From NCBI GenBank assembly GCA_934216155.1, contig CAKQBK010000037.1, positions 1 through 25,448 of the forward strand: a DNA stretch of 25,448 nucleotides, read 5' to 3'. This DNA is from an uncultured Dialister sp. Lineage in GTDB: Bacteria > Bacillota > Negativicutes > Veillonellales > Dialisteraceae. The notes beneath the pieces were generated by a model that searched no databases, was not told the DNA's origin, and saw only the letters and a program-made list of their open reading frames with translations. Shown here piece by piece: positions 6,543-14,395 of the stretch (position 1 is the first letter of the stretch; each line of letters opens with the position of its first letter). The position numbers and the translations under genes are program-made.

Positions 6543-8297
6543 TTATTTATAAATCACAATGGTAGAAATATCATCTTCTGCTTCATTGGTTGTCTCATCT
6601 GTCGGTGCAGGTGCAGTGGTTGTATTTCCTTGTTCTTTCAATGCTTTTGCCTTGGCTTCTGCTTCGGCTTTTTTCTTTGCTTCTTCTGCTGCCTTCTTAG
6701 CCGCTTCTTCTGCTCGGCGCTGTTTTTCTGCAGCAGTCAGATATACGGTGTACTTCGGCGTAGGGGACACTTTGGCATCAATTTCAAAAAGTCTGCCCCA
6801 TGGGAAATCGGCACTGATGGTGGCTGGATCAAGTCCCATTTTCCGTTTCGCAAAATCTTGAAGCTGTGCAATCATTTCTTCTTTCATAGCTGGGGTCGGC
6901 TTGTAATTGGTGTGTTCCAATTCGGTTAAGCGGTTGATATTTTTTCGTACATTGGCCTGGTACGCCCAGTTATCAATGTATTGTTCAATCAGCATATCTT
7001 TATGGTCCTGGGCGCTCATATCCGGTGCTAAAATGGCTTGGGCAATAGCATAACCGATGGTATTGGACGCCGTATTCCACCCATTGTAGGCAGCCACTTT
7101 ATAAAGTAAATCATTTTGGCCCATCAAACTCATAAGCGTATTGTCTGAACCATTGGCGAAGTACACATCCACCATGGAGACAGGAATGCCCCGATCCACT
7201 ACATCTTTGACTCGATGCATGAAGTCCGTAGTAGATGGTTTCATCATGCCGTAGTTGCTAAATTGTCCCGATTCTCCTGTGGAAGATAATGGGGTATTCA
7301 CTGCCAGCACGATATCTGGAGTCTGCTTTCCAGCCATAACACCGCCCACTGCTTCGATATGTTCACTGATGGTTTTTCCAATAGGCTGGCTTTCATAGCT
7401 AGGCACCGTATCTTCTGCTCGTCCCAGTGGATAGATGGAGGCAAAGGTAGGTTTCAAATGATTAATATCATTGTGATACCGGGCAATGAGAAGCAAAGCC
7501 AACTGGTCCGCCCCAGGGAAAGAACCATACACTTTGGGAGATAATTTTTGAGACTGTTTCCCTAAATACCGAGCTTCCATAGCAGATTGAGAATTTTTGC
7601 TGTTATCATCATGGCCTTCACAATAGTACGCAAAGAGTCCACTTTGGGTATCTTTCATCAGCATGCGATTGATGGCATTGTTTTTGCTGCGCCGTTTGAA
7701 CCAGTCCTGTAAATATTCCGAAGGCACGGTCAGCTTCAGTGACAACAGTTCGGCCGCTTCCTCGTTGGTGATATCTCCTGTATCCATCTTATCTTGCAAG
7801 CCGGAAATACGATACAACGCGTTTCCGTAATTGGAGTAGTAGTACGGTTCTACACCGCTGTTGGACGCATAGGGGGTACGCATGATGGTTCCAAAAGCAT
7901 AGATGGGTACTTGCGGATAGGATTTATGCAACTGGGAAATACGATTTTCCCGCGCCATTAATGTATCCAAAGATTCATTGTGCTTTCTGGAATCCACCAG
8001 GCCGCCATAAATTAAGGTATCAGTGGAAAGAACCACGCAGTCCGCTTTTGCCATGTTCTGCTTGATCCATTGCCACACCTGGTCAGGACTTCCATGGTAA
8101 TTCTTTCCCGACAAATAGGCTTTCGGGGGTGTCAACACATCATATCCCGCTTTTTCCGCCGTAGATACCGTATAGGCCAGACTGACCGGCCGATCATCCT
8201 GGGGCACAAGAAGAATGGTTTTGGCTTCTGCTGAAAACAGACCGCCAGATAAAAGAAGGGCCGCGGTGAGACATACCAGTTTTTTATGTAAAATCAA
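6543..8297 (-). CDS. Exported DUF4127-type protein
   Basis: 584 aa from a TTG start at 8297, chosen because AAGGAGG lies 5 bases upstream and the protein then begins with a clean signal peptide (MILHKKLVCLTAALLLSGG, likely cleavage near SAEA). An ATG 33 codons upstream would bury the signal peptide. The mature part opens TILLVPQDDRPVS and continues with DCVVLSTDTLIYGGLVDSR, which I recognise as the DUF4127 family, of unknown function; the family name is from memory. The C-terminal 70 residues are an Ala/Lys/Glu-rich helix (about 40 residues, TolA-like), then a Thr/Pro/acidic tail, suggesting reach across the periplasm or attachment to the envelope. It stands alone between repeat-rich gaps, with its own promoter. 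Confidence 0.82.
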   Translation of the reverse strand: MILHKKLVCLTAALLLSGGLFSAEAKTILLVPQDDRPVSLAYTVSTAEKAGYDVLTPPKAYLSGKNYHGSPDQVWQWIKQNMAKADCVVLSTDTLIYGGLVDSRKHNESLDTLMARENRISQLHKSYPQVPIYAFGTIMRTPYASNSGVEPYYYSNYGNALYRISGLQDKMDTGDITNEEAAELLSLKLTVPSEYLQDWFKRRSKNNAINRMLMKDTQSGLFAYYCEGHDDNSKNSQSAMEARYLGKQSQKLSPKVYGSFPGADQLALLLIARYHNDINHLKPTFASIYPLGRAEDTVPSYESQPIGKTISEHIEAVGGVMAGKQTPDIVLAVNTPLSSTGESGQFSNYGMMKPSTTDFMHRVKDVVDRGIPVSMVDVYFANGSDNTLMSLMGQNDLLYKVAAYNGWNTASNTIGYAIAQAILAPDMSAQDHKDMLIEQYIDNWAYQANVRKNINRLTELEHTNYKPTPAMKEEMIAQLQDFAKRKMGLDPATISADFPWGRLFEIDAKVSPTPKYTVYLTAAEKQRRAEEAAKKAAEEAKKKAEAEAKAKALKEQGNTTTAPAPTDETTNEAEDDISTIVIYK

Positions 8298-8334
8298 AAT
8301 AGCCTCCTTAAAGAAATAGTTTGTTTTGTGTGTT

Positions 8335-8340
8335 ATTATA
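8335..8340 (-). promoter_or_regulatory. Extended -10 promoter of the DUF4127 gene
   Basis: The minus strand reads TGGTATAAT, a perfect TATAAT with the TGn extension, about 38 bp before the TTG start. No good -35 is present, as is usual for extended -10 promoters. Confidence 0.6.
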
Positions 8341-8363
8341 CCATGAATTATTAGTGGGTGGGA

Positions 8364-8544
8364 GGTTCTGTTGGTATGATTTCGATTGAGCAACATCTGT
8401 GTTTTATCCCGCTATACAAAGGTTCTGAGGGAGACATATTCGATTTCCTTACATTGTAATACTTCCGCTCTCATAGGGTTCTGGTTGTGTGATTTCGATA
8501 GAGAAACCTTTGTGTTTTATCCCGTTATACAAAGGTTCTCAAGG
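8364..8544. repeat. Direct repeat pair of about 67 bp
   Basis: 8364-8430 and 8477-8544 share GGTTCTG, TGATTTCGAT, TGTGTTTTATCCCG and TATACAAAGGTTCT in the same order and spacing. The second copy runs straight into a class A repeat, so this may be a tandemly duplicated left flank of that element. Confidence 0.75.
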
Positions 8545-8751
8545 TTCTAAGGGTACTAAAGGTTCTAAAGGGGCCTCGAATAAGATGATAACGCTAAGGT
8601 TTATTGGCTCATTCGAGTAACCTGAGAACCTTCTGTACCTTTAGAACCTTGAGAACCTTTGCATACATCTTTCATAACCATATTTCTCTATCCATGCCAG
8701 CACTACAAAAACCTGAGAACCTTGAGAACTCTCAGAAACTTGTGCAACCTG
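8530..8751. repeat. Class A palindromic nonamer repeat with trailing arm
   Basis: Left arm AGGTTCTCA, AGGTTCTAA, GGGTACTAA, AGGTTCTAA; core from CTCGAATAAGATGATAACG to CTCATTCGAG; right arm to 8660 with GAACCTTGA-type nonamers. A separate right-arm-like run follows at 8709-8751. It occupies the region between the divergent DUF4127 gene and metG. Confidence 0.82.
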
Positions 8752-8763
8752 TCACCTCCATCA

Positions 8764-8792
8764 TAGACATAACCGCCATGCCGCGTTATAAT
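8764..8792 (+). promoter_or_regulatory. metG-tatD promoter
   Basis: TAGACA (8764-8769), a 17-bp spacer and TATAAT (8787-8792): 11 of 12 consensus bases. Transcription would begin near 8799, leaving a leader of about 50 bases, too short for a T-box riboswitch. Confidence 0.75.
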
Positions 8793-8850
8793 AGATGAAA
8801 TATTGCTGATGAGACGATATCATCGGTTATCTCATACAGGAGGAATTTTC

Positions 8851-10800
8851 ATGAGCGAAAAACCAAAGTATTACATTACCACTCCGATTTACTACCCAAG
8901 TGCGAAATTGCACATCGGACATACCTATTGCACATCCATTGCGGACAGCATGGCTCGTTTCAAAAGATTGGACGGCTATGATGTATTTTTCTTGACCGGT
9001 TCTGATGAACACGGACAGAAGATTGAACAGAAGGCAGAAGAAGCGGGTGTAACCCCGATTGAATATACCAATAAAATTGTAGGCATGTTCCAGCAGTTAT
9101 GGAAGGAACTGAATATTTCCAATGACGATTTCATTCGTACAACTGAAGAACGCCATAAGAAAGTCGTTCAGATGCTGTTCCAGCGTGCCTATGACAATGG
9201 GGATATTTACAAAGGTAAATATGAAGGCTGGTACTGTGTACCTTGCGAATCTTTCTGGCCAGAAAACAAACTGGATGAAAATCACGTCTGCCCTGACTGT
9301 GGTCGTCCGCTGCAGCGTGTCAGTGAAGAAGCTTATTTCTTCAAAATGTCCAAGTATGCAGATCGTTGGCTGAAATACATTGAAGAAAATCCGTCTTTCA
9401 TTCAGCCAGAATCCCGTAGAAATGAAATGATTCAGTTCGTTAAGAGCGGACTGGAAGACCTTTGCGTATCCCGTACCAGCTTCACCTGGGGCATTCAGGT
9501 TCCATTTGACCCGAAGCATGTGGTCTATGTATGGTTCGACGCCCTGGTAAATTATCTCACCGCCGCTGGCATTGTGGATGACCCGGAAAAATTCAAGAAA
9601 TTCTGGCCTGCAGATGTCCATCTGGTAGGGAAGGAAATCGTTCGTTTCCATACCATCATTTGGCCGATTATGCTGATGAGCTTGGGCATTGAACTTCCGA
9701 AGATGGTTTATGGCCATGGCTGGCTCATTGTAGACGGCGAAAAAATGTCTAAATCCAAGGGCAATGTAGTAGATCCAATTCCGCTGCTACAGGAATTTGG
9801 CTCCGATGCCATTCGTTACTACCTGCTGAATGATATCCAGCTGGGACAGGACGGCAATTTCAGCCGCGACCGTCTCATTAGCCGTATCAATTCTGACCTT
9901 TCCAATGACTTGGGTAACTTGCTCTACAGAAGCTTGTCCATGGTAGAAAAATATAGAAATGGCGTTCTTTCCAAAGGCGATGCCTCTTCTGATGAAACAG
10001 TAGACGCTGCTTCTAAAGACATTGAAGAAAAAGCAGCAGAAGCCCTGGAAGCACTCCGTGCTGGCATGAATGGATGGAAAATCAATGACGGCTTGAAAGC
10101 CGTATGGTCTTTCGTTCGTGCGCTGAATAAGTACGTAGATGTAACCATGCCTTGGGCACTGGCAAAAGACGAAGCCAAAGCACCGGTACTGGATGCGGTA
10201 CTGTACCACCTCTGTGAAGGTCTCCGCTTTGTAGCCCTCATGGCAGAACCGGTAATTCCGATTGCTTGCGAAAAAATGTGGAATCAGCTGGGCCTTTCCA
10301 ATTTCAAAGACGCTTGCTATGCGGACTTGACCTGGGGTGGTATTGCTGATGGCACCCATATCAATAAGGGACCACAGCTGTTCCCAAGAATTGAAATCGA
10401 AGAAGAGGAAGAAAAGCCTGCTCCTAAGAAGGCAGAAAAGAAAGCTGCTAAAAAAGAAGCACCAAAAGAAGAAAAACAGGGAAATATTTCCATCGATGAT
10501 TTCTTCAAAACTGACCTTCGTGTCGCAGAAATTTTGACCGCTGAAAAGGTAGAAAAATCCAACAAACTGATTAAAATGACCGTTTCTGTTGGAGAAGGGG
10601 ACACCCGTACCGTAGTGAGCGGTATTTCCCAGTACTACAAACCGGAAGATCTCATTGGCAAACACGTCATCTTCGTTTCCAATCTGAAACCAGCCAAACT
10701 GATGGGCATCGAATCCCAGGGCATGATCCTGGCTGCTTCCAAAGACGGCAACCTGCAGGTGCCTTTCGTAGATATGCCTGCTGGCAGCAAGGTTAAATAA
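8851..10800 (+). CDS. metG: Methionyl-tRNA synthetase
   Basis: 649 aa from the ATG preceded by CAGGAGG; an in-frame ATG 16 codons upstream lacks such a site and family-like sequence. It charges tRNA-Met (initiator and elongator) in the cytoplasm. Class I signatures are HIGH at 21-24 and KMSKS at 298-302. A zinc knuckle is formed by C129-x2-C132 and C147-x2-C150, the single-knuckle form. After the anticodon-binding helical domain comes an Ala/Lys/Glu-rich linker (about 510-543) and a C-terminal OB-fold tRNA-binding domain (about 545-649, DLRVAEI, SGISQYY, NLKPAKLMGIESQGM), as in Bacillus. The last base of its TAA is the first base of the tatD start. Confidence 0.97.
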   Translation: MSEKPKYYITTPIYYPSAKLHIGHTYCTSIADSMARFKRLDGYDVFFLTGSDEHGQKIEQKAEEAGVTPIEYTNKIVGMFQQLWKELNISNDDFIRTTEERHKKVVQMLFQRAYDNGDIYKGKYEGWYCVPCESFWPENKLDENHVCPDCGRPLQRVSEEAYFFKMSKYADRWLKYIEENPSFIQPESRRNEMIQFVKSGLEDLCVSRTSFTWGIQVPFDPKHVVYVWFDALVNYLTAAGIVDDPEKFKKFWPADVHLVGKEIVRFHTIIWPIMLMSLGIELPKMVYGHGWLIVDGEKMSKSKGNVVDPIPLLQEFGSDAIRYYLLNDIQLGQDGNFSRDRLISRINSDLSNDLGNLLYRSLSMVEKYRNGVLSKGDASSDETVDAASKDIEEKAAEALEALRAGMNGWKINDGLKAVWSFVRALNKYVDVTMPWALAKDEAKAPVLDAVLYHLCEGLRFVALMAEPVIPIACEKMWNQLGLSNFKDACYADLTWGGIADGTHINKGPQLFPRIEIEEEEEKPAPKKAEKKAAKKEAPKEEKQGNISIDDFFKTDLRVAEILTAEKVEKSNKLIKMTVSVGEGDTRTVVSGISQYYKPEDLIGKHVIFVSNLKPAKLMGIESQGMILAASKDGNLQVPFVDMPAGSKVK

Positions 10801-11573
10801 TGGGCCTTTTTGACACCCACGCCCACTTGTACGACAAAGCCTTTGATAAGGACCGGGAAGATGTGATTTATCGCATTTTCAAAACCTTGGACTATGTAGT
10901 GGTTCCGTCCGAAGATGTAACAACCAGCCAAAAGGCTGTAGCCCTGGCAGAATCCCACCCGCACATATACGCAGCCGTTGGCATACATCCTCAGGTGACA
11001 AAAGATGCCTCTGAAGAAGCAATGGATGAATTGGCTGATTTGGCAAAACAGCATCCTAAAGTGAAAGCCATTGGGGAAATTGGTTTAGATTATTACTATC
11101 TCTATACGGATAAGGAAACGCAGAAAAAGTGGTTTGCTCGGCAAATAGAGCTGGCGAAAGATTTGGACCTTCCTATCCTTATTCATGACCGGGATGCTCA
11201 CGGCGATACATTGGATATCCTGAAGGCACACAAAGGCCAAAAGCTAAGAGGCATACTTCATTGTTTCTCTGGCAGCCTAGAAACTGCCAAAGAATTGATG
11301 AAACTGGGCTTCTATATTTCCTTTGCAGGACCGGTGGTCTTTCCAAAGAGCTTGAAGCTCAAAGAAGTGGCAAAGGAAATCCCTTTAGACCGGCTTCTTA
11401 TTGAAACCGATAGCCCCTATCTGACACCGCCGCCCCATCGGGGAAAACGCAATGATCCGTCCAACGTGTATTATGTGGCACAAGAAATTGCTCGTTTAAA
11501 AGAAATACCACTGGAAGAGCTCATAGCAGCAACGACAAAAAATGCTCGCTTACTCTATCAAATAGAAGAATAA
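10800..11573 (+). CDS. tatD: TatD-family metal-dependent deoxyribonuclease
   Basis: 257 aa, normal length. An amidohydrolase-fold hydrolase with 3'-5' exonuclease activity in characterised members. Metal ligands are visible: H7 and H9 (DTHAHL), E93 (GEIGLD), H129 (LIHDRD), H154 (HCFSGS) and D204 (ETDSPYL), all intact. The start overlaps the metG stop by one base (TAATG), so translation is coupled. metG-tatD adjacency is common in Firmicutes. A strong terminator follows directly. Confidence 0.95.
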   Translation: MGLFDTHAHLYDKAFDKDREDVIYRIFKTLDYVVVPSEDVTTSQKAVALAESHPHIYAAVGIHPQVTKDASEEAMDELADLAKQHPKVKAIGEIGLDYYYLYTDKETQKKWFARQIELAKDLDLPILIHDRDAHGDTLDILKAHKGQKLRGILHCFSGSLETAKELMKLGFYISFAGPVVFPKSLKLKEVAKEIPLDRLLIETDSPYLTPPPHRGKRNDPSNVYYVAQEIARLKEIPLEELIAATTKNARLLYQIEE

Positions 11574-11576
11574 AAA

Positions 11577-11617
11577 GAAAGTGTGATAAAATTTTTCTGT
11601 TTTGTCACACTTTTTTC
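11577..11617 (+). terminator. Intrinsic terminator of metG-tatD
   Basis: AAAGTGTGA pairs with TCACACTTT, extended by AAAA/TTTT inside, and a T run follows. It begins 4 bases after the tatD stop. Confidence 0.88.
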
Positions 11618-11639
11618 TTTTCAAAACGTGTAAAAATGA

Positions 11640-12090
11640 AAATTTTTCCGATATTATAATCGGAAGGAAGAAATACAAGGTCCTTGCAAACGGAAACTTT
11701 TCTTTCCAACCTGCTTTTTTCTTTATATATTCATTCGCGAAGAGGAAGAAAGTGGGGAGGAGGAAAGGGGACCGTGGATATCCGGATACTATTTCCGATT
11801 TCCCTCACCAGCGTGGCCACATGGTGAGAAAACCATACAACAATCAAATAGGTACAGTAACCGCTATATACTGACTGAGCTATGCTGGATTTTCTTGGAC
11901 GACAAACTGTAGCACGAAGTTTAGCCGAAATTAAGGGCATGAACCGTGAAATGTGCTGGTGCCTGATTCCCTGGTCTCTCTTCATAGAAGTTATACACAA
12001 AAGCGGAAGCTGTGCCTTTTTGTAGTGTAATTTTTGTGACTTGCCTGGTAACCACTGACGGAATCATATCTATTCCATCATTTGATGCAA
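11640..12090. other. Unexplained 450-bp stretch with local hairpins
   Basis: No convincing gene. Structures seen: TTCCGAT/ATCGGAA hairpin at 11646-11665 (overlapping a TATAAT), CTCACCA/TGGTGAG hairpin at 11804-11828, and a weak AGC/GCT hairpin followed by TTTTT near 12000-12022. A 47-codon frame (11882-12025) has no ribosome binding site. Together these could outline a structured RNA of about 360 bases, but I find no RNase P, tmRNA, 6S or SRP signature. It is one of the few intergenic stretches without the abundant repeats. Confidence 0.3.
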
Positions 12091-12190
12091 AGATTCTAAG
12101 GGGCTTTAAATGAGATGATTACGATAGCGTTTATCGGCACATTCGGAGAACCTGAGCAACCTGAGGAACCTTAACAACTTGAGCAACCTG
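12091..12190. repeat. Class A repeat, reduced left arm
   Basis: The left arm is reduced to about one unit (ATTCTAAGG), the core AAATGAGATGATTACG to CACATTCGGAG is present, and the right arm has five nonamers (GAACCTGAG, CAACCTGAG and so on). Confidence 0.8.
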
Positions 12191-12297
12191 TCACCACTAA
12201 TGGAGCCATACCTACTAACGCAAACCCATAAAAAATCCTATTTCCTACTCCCTGTTGTACCTTTCAAAAATTTTTCCCATAAGTATCCAATTTCTGT

Positions 12298-12303
12298 TAT
12301 AAT
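12298..12303 (+). promoter_or_regulatory. Possible -10 of the acyl-CoA dehydrogenase
   Basis: A perfect TATAAT, 52 bp before the start codon, with no clear -35. It lies after the class A repeat, giving the gene its own promoter. Confidence 0.45.
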
Positions 12304-12355
12304 AGGAAAAGATTATGTTTATCGAAAGACTATCTTTTCATTGATGGAGGCAACC

Positions 12356-13492
12356 ATGGATTTTAGCTTAGATGCGAAGCAGCAGGAATTGGTGAACCTG
12401 GCTCGTGAAATTGCACAGAAAGAAATCGCGCCAAGAGCGCTGGATATTGATAAAAGTGGTGTCATGGATGAAGACTTGCTTCACATTCTGAAACAGTCTG
12501 GCATGACCCAGCTGGCGGTGCCGAAGGAATACGGCGGGGCCGGGCTGGACCTTTTGACCGGTGCTATGATCAGTGAAGAGCTGGCCAAAGGTTGTGCCGG
12601 TGTCGCAACGGTTTGTGCAGCCAATTCTCTAGCTTCTTTCCCGATTCTCATCGGCGGCACCGATGAACAGAAGAAGGAATATTTCGATTGCCTCAATGAA
12701 GGCGGTATTTCCTGCTTTGCCCTGACCGAACCGGGGGCTGGTTCCGATGCAGGGGCCGTATCTTGCAAAGCCAAGAAGGTGGACGGCGGTTACGTGCTGA
12801 ATGGCACCAAGTGCTTCATCACCAATGCGCCTATTTGTGACAAAATCACTCTCTTTGCCAATACCCGTGAATCTGGCGGTATCCGCGGCCTTACTGTATT
12901 TACTGTAGATAGAAATACCCCTGGTATTTCCATCGGCAAAGAAGAAGATAAGATGGGCATCCGCGCGTCTGCTACGTCGGAAATCATTTTTGACGACTGC
13001 TTCGTTCCGGCCAGCGCTAGAATCGGCAGAGAAGGTATGGGATTCCGCATCGCTATGCAGACCTTGGAAACTTCCCGTCCGGTAGTAGGGGCTATTTCCG
13101 TAGGTATTGCTCAGGCCGCTTTGGAAAATGCTATCCACTATGCACACCAGAGAAAACAGTTCGGTCAGAAGATTGCGTCCTTTGAAATGGTGCAGGAAAT
13201 GATTGCCAACATGGTGACCAAGACCGAAGCCGCTCGCGCTTTGGTATATAAAGCTTGCTGGATGCAAATGCACGGCGACAAACAGGCTTCCATGTTCTCC
13301 GCTATGTCCAAGTGCTTCGCTTCCGACGTAGCTATGGAAGTGACCACCACGGCCGTACAGGTCATGGGCGGAAACGGATACTCCCGTGAAAATCCGAATG
13401 AAAAATACATGCGCGATGCTAAGATCATGCAGATTTACGAAGGCACCAACCAGGTACAGAGACTGGTTATCGCCAACGCAGCACTGTACTAA
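12356..13492 (+). CDS. Acyl-CoA dehydrogenase, butyryl-CoA type
   Basis: 378 aa from ATG 12356 (TGGAGG upstream, MDFSLDAKQQELV); the longer frame starting upstream reads through the promoter and is not used. An FAD flavoprotein that oxidises acyl-CoA, or reduces crotonyl-CoA in fermenters, normally with electron-transfer flavoprotein. Signature 1 is at residues 120-131 (CFALTEPGAGSD) and signature 2 covers QVMGGNGYSREN to the catalytic base E362 in IYEGTNQ. Length and sequence match short-chain enzymes of butyrate-producing anaerobes. No etfAB, crotonase or thiolase gene is beside it, so the pathway partners lie elsewhere. Exact chain-length preference cannot be read from sequence. Confidence 0.93.
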   Translation: MDFSLDAKQQELVNLAREIAQKEIAPRALDIDKSGVMDEDLLHILKQSGMTQLAVPKEYGGAGLDLLTGAMISEELAKGCAGVATVCAANSLASFPILIGGTDEQKKEYFDCLNEGGISCFALTEPGAGSDAGAVSCKAKKVDGGYVLNGTKCFITNAPICDKITLFANTRESGGIRGLTVFTVDRNTPGISIGKEEDKMGIRASATSEIIFDDCFVPASARIGREGMGFRIAMQTLETSRPVVGAISVGIAQAALENAIHYAHQRKQFGQKIASFEMVQEMIANMVTKTEAARALVYKACWMQMHGDKQASMFSAMSKCFASDVAMEVTTTAVQVMGGNGYSRENPNEKYMRDAKIMQIYEGTNQVQRLVIANAALY

Positions 13493-13494
13493 TC

Positions 13495-13540
13495 GGTGAC
13501 TAGTGACTCGTGACTCGTGACTGGGGATTAGTAGCTAGGT
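13495..13540 (+). repeat. Class B heptamer array
   Basis: Units GTGACTA, GTGACTC, GTGACTC, GTGACTG, GGGATTA, GTAGCTA start 2 bases after the acyl-CoA dehydrogenase stop. A degenerate copy (GTGACTA, then TAGTAGCTATAG) recurs near 13744-13771. Confidence 0.82.
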
Positions 13541-13550
13541 CCTGGAAATT

Positions 13551-13586
13551 GGCAATGCTGTTTCGTTAAGCGAGATATGCGATGAT
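13551..13586 (-). repeat. Class F motif, inverted copy
   Basis: Reads on the minus strand ATCATCGCATATCTCGCTTA and ends CATTGCC. Direct copies lie at 14061-14096, 14147-14182 and 23895-23930. With the copy at 14147-14182 it bounds an inverted repeat enclosing the whole 13551-14182 block. Confidence 0.75.
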
Positions 13587-13598
13587 TCCGTTCTGAAA

Positions 13599-13732
13599 AA
13601 AGGTTCTGAAGGTTCTAAGGGTACTAAAGGTTCTAATGAGCCCCGAGTGAGATGATATTGCTAGCATCTATCGGTTCATTCGAGGTTCCTTTAGAACCCT
13701 AAGAACCCTTTGTACCGTTAGTACCTTTTGCA
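13599..13732. repeat. Class A palindromic nonamer repeat
   Basis: Left arm AGGTTCTGA, AGGTTCTAA, GGGTACTAA, AGGTTCTAA; core CGAGTGAGATGATATTGC to TTCATTCGAGG; right arm TTAGAACCC and TAAGAACCC-type nonamers ending in ACCTTTT. Confidence 0.83.
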
Positions 13733-13796
13733 GAAGGGGATTGGTGACTAGGAAAGCGAATAGTAGCTATAGATTTGGTAAATCGTGATTGACGTA

Positions 13797-13842
13797 AGCC
13801 GTCAAGAGGTAGAAATAGGATTCTACCCCTTGGCGGCTTTTT
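13797..13842 (+). terminator. Intrinsic terminator before the dcw cluster
   Basis: The stem GCCGTCAAGAGGTAGAA / TTCTACCCCTTGGCGGC (one mismatch) has a 6-base loop and a T run. It lies 300 bp after the acyl-CoA dehydrogenase stop and isolates the dcw cluster from upstream transcription. Confidence 0.82.
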
Positions 13843-13918
13843 GTGTTTTAAGTGACTGGGGAAATAGGAGTCTTCAGTTTAGTATTTGCGTTAGTAGGTA
13901 TGGTTCCGCCAGTAGTGA

Positions 13919-14182
13919 CAAGTTGCTCAAGTTTCTAAGGGTTCTCAGGTTGCTCAGGTTCTCCGAATGTGCCCATAGACGCTAGCGTTATTAGCTCATT
14001 CGAGAAACGTGAGAAACCTCAGTATCTTGAGAAACCTGAGTAACCTTTGCATCAGTAGAAATCATCGCATATTCCGCTTAACTTAACAACATTGCCCTTA
14101 GAACCTTTAGAACCCTAAGAACCCTTTGTACCTTTTTCAAAACGGTAGCATCGCATATCTCGTTTAACAGAGTATCATTGCC
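13919..14182. repeat. Class A repeat plus two F motifs and an extra arm
   Basis: A class A copy with its core in the opposite orientation (CCGAATGTGCC to GCTCATTCGAGAA) at 13919-14048 is followed by an F motif (14061-14096), a detached right arm of nonamers (14097-14136) and a second F motif (14147-14182). The last two modules are the inverted complement of 13551-13640. Confidence 0.78.
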
Positions 14183-14335
14183 AAAGTGGGGATTTGGGGC
14201 TTTTTTATTTCCATGACCCAAGCAGCACCACACCGTATTTCCTATTTCCAATACAAAGCAAAAACTATCGATACTATCGAAGAAAAATAAATCTTTGGGC
14301 AGCAGAGGCAAAAATGGAAGTTTTCAAAAATTTTA

Positions 14336-14365
14336 TTGTCACTCGGTGGGGGAATGTGGTAGAAT
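14336..14365 (+). promoter_or_regulatory. mraZ / dcw promoter
   Basis: TTGTCA (14336-14341), 18-bp spacer, TAGAAT (14360-14365). Two MraZ boxes fall in the spacer and one just after the -10, so bound MraZ would block polymerase. The predicted leader is only about 25 bases. Confidence 0.65.
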
Positions 14366-14382
14366 GTGGGTAAATGTGGAGG
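14344..14382 (+). promoter_or_regulatory. MraZ operator, four boxes at 10-bp spacing
   Basis: GTGG occurs at 14346, 14356, 14366 and 14376, an exact 10-bp period; the last three have the longer unit AATGTGG. MraZ is known to bind tandem TGGG- or GTGG-type boxes upstream of its own gene as a ring-shaped oligomer; the 10-bp period places the boxes on one DNA face. This implies autoregulation of the cluster. Confidence 0.8.
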
Positions 14383-14395
14383 AGGTGGAAGGATT

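Noticed and set aside
8400..8850. T-box riboswitch ahead of metG
   Set aside because: The promoter at 8764-8792 leaves a leader of only about 50 bases and no T-box consensus is present.
11602..11874. 90-codon open frame after tatD
   Set aside because: Begins inside the tatD terminator and is low-complexity and basic, with no ribosome binding site.
11882..12025. 47-codon frame beginning MLDFLGRQTVARSLAEIKG
   Set aside because: Looks somewhat protein-like, but no ribosome binding site and no family resemblance; kept only as part of the unexplained stretch.
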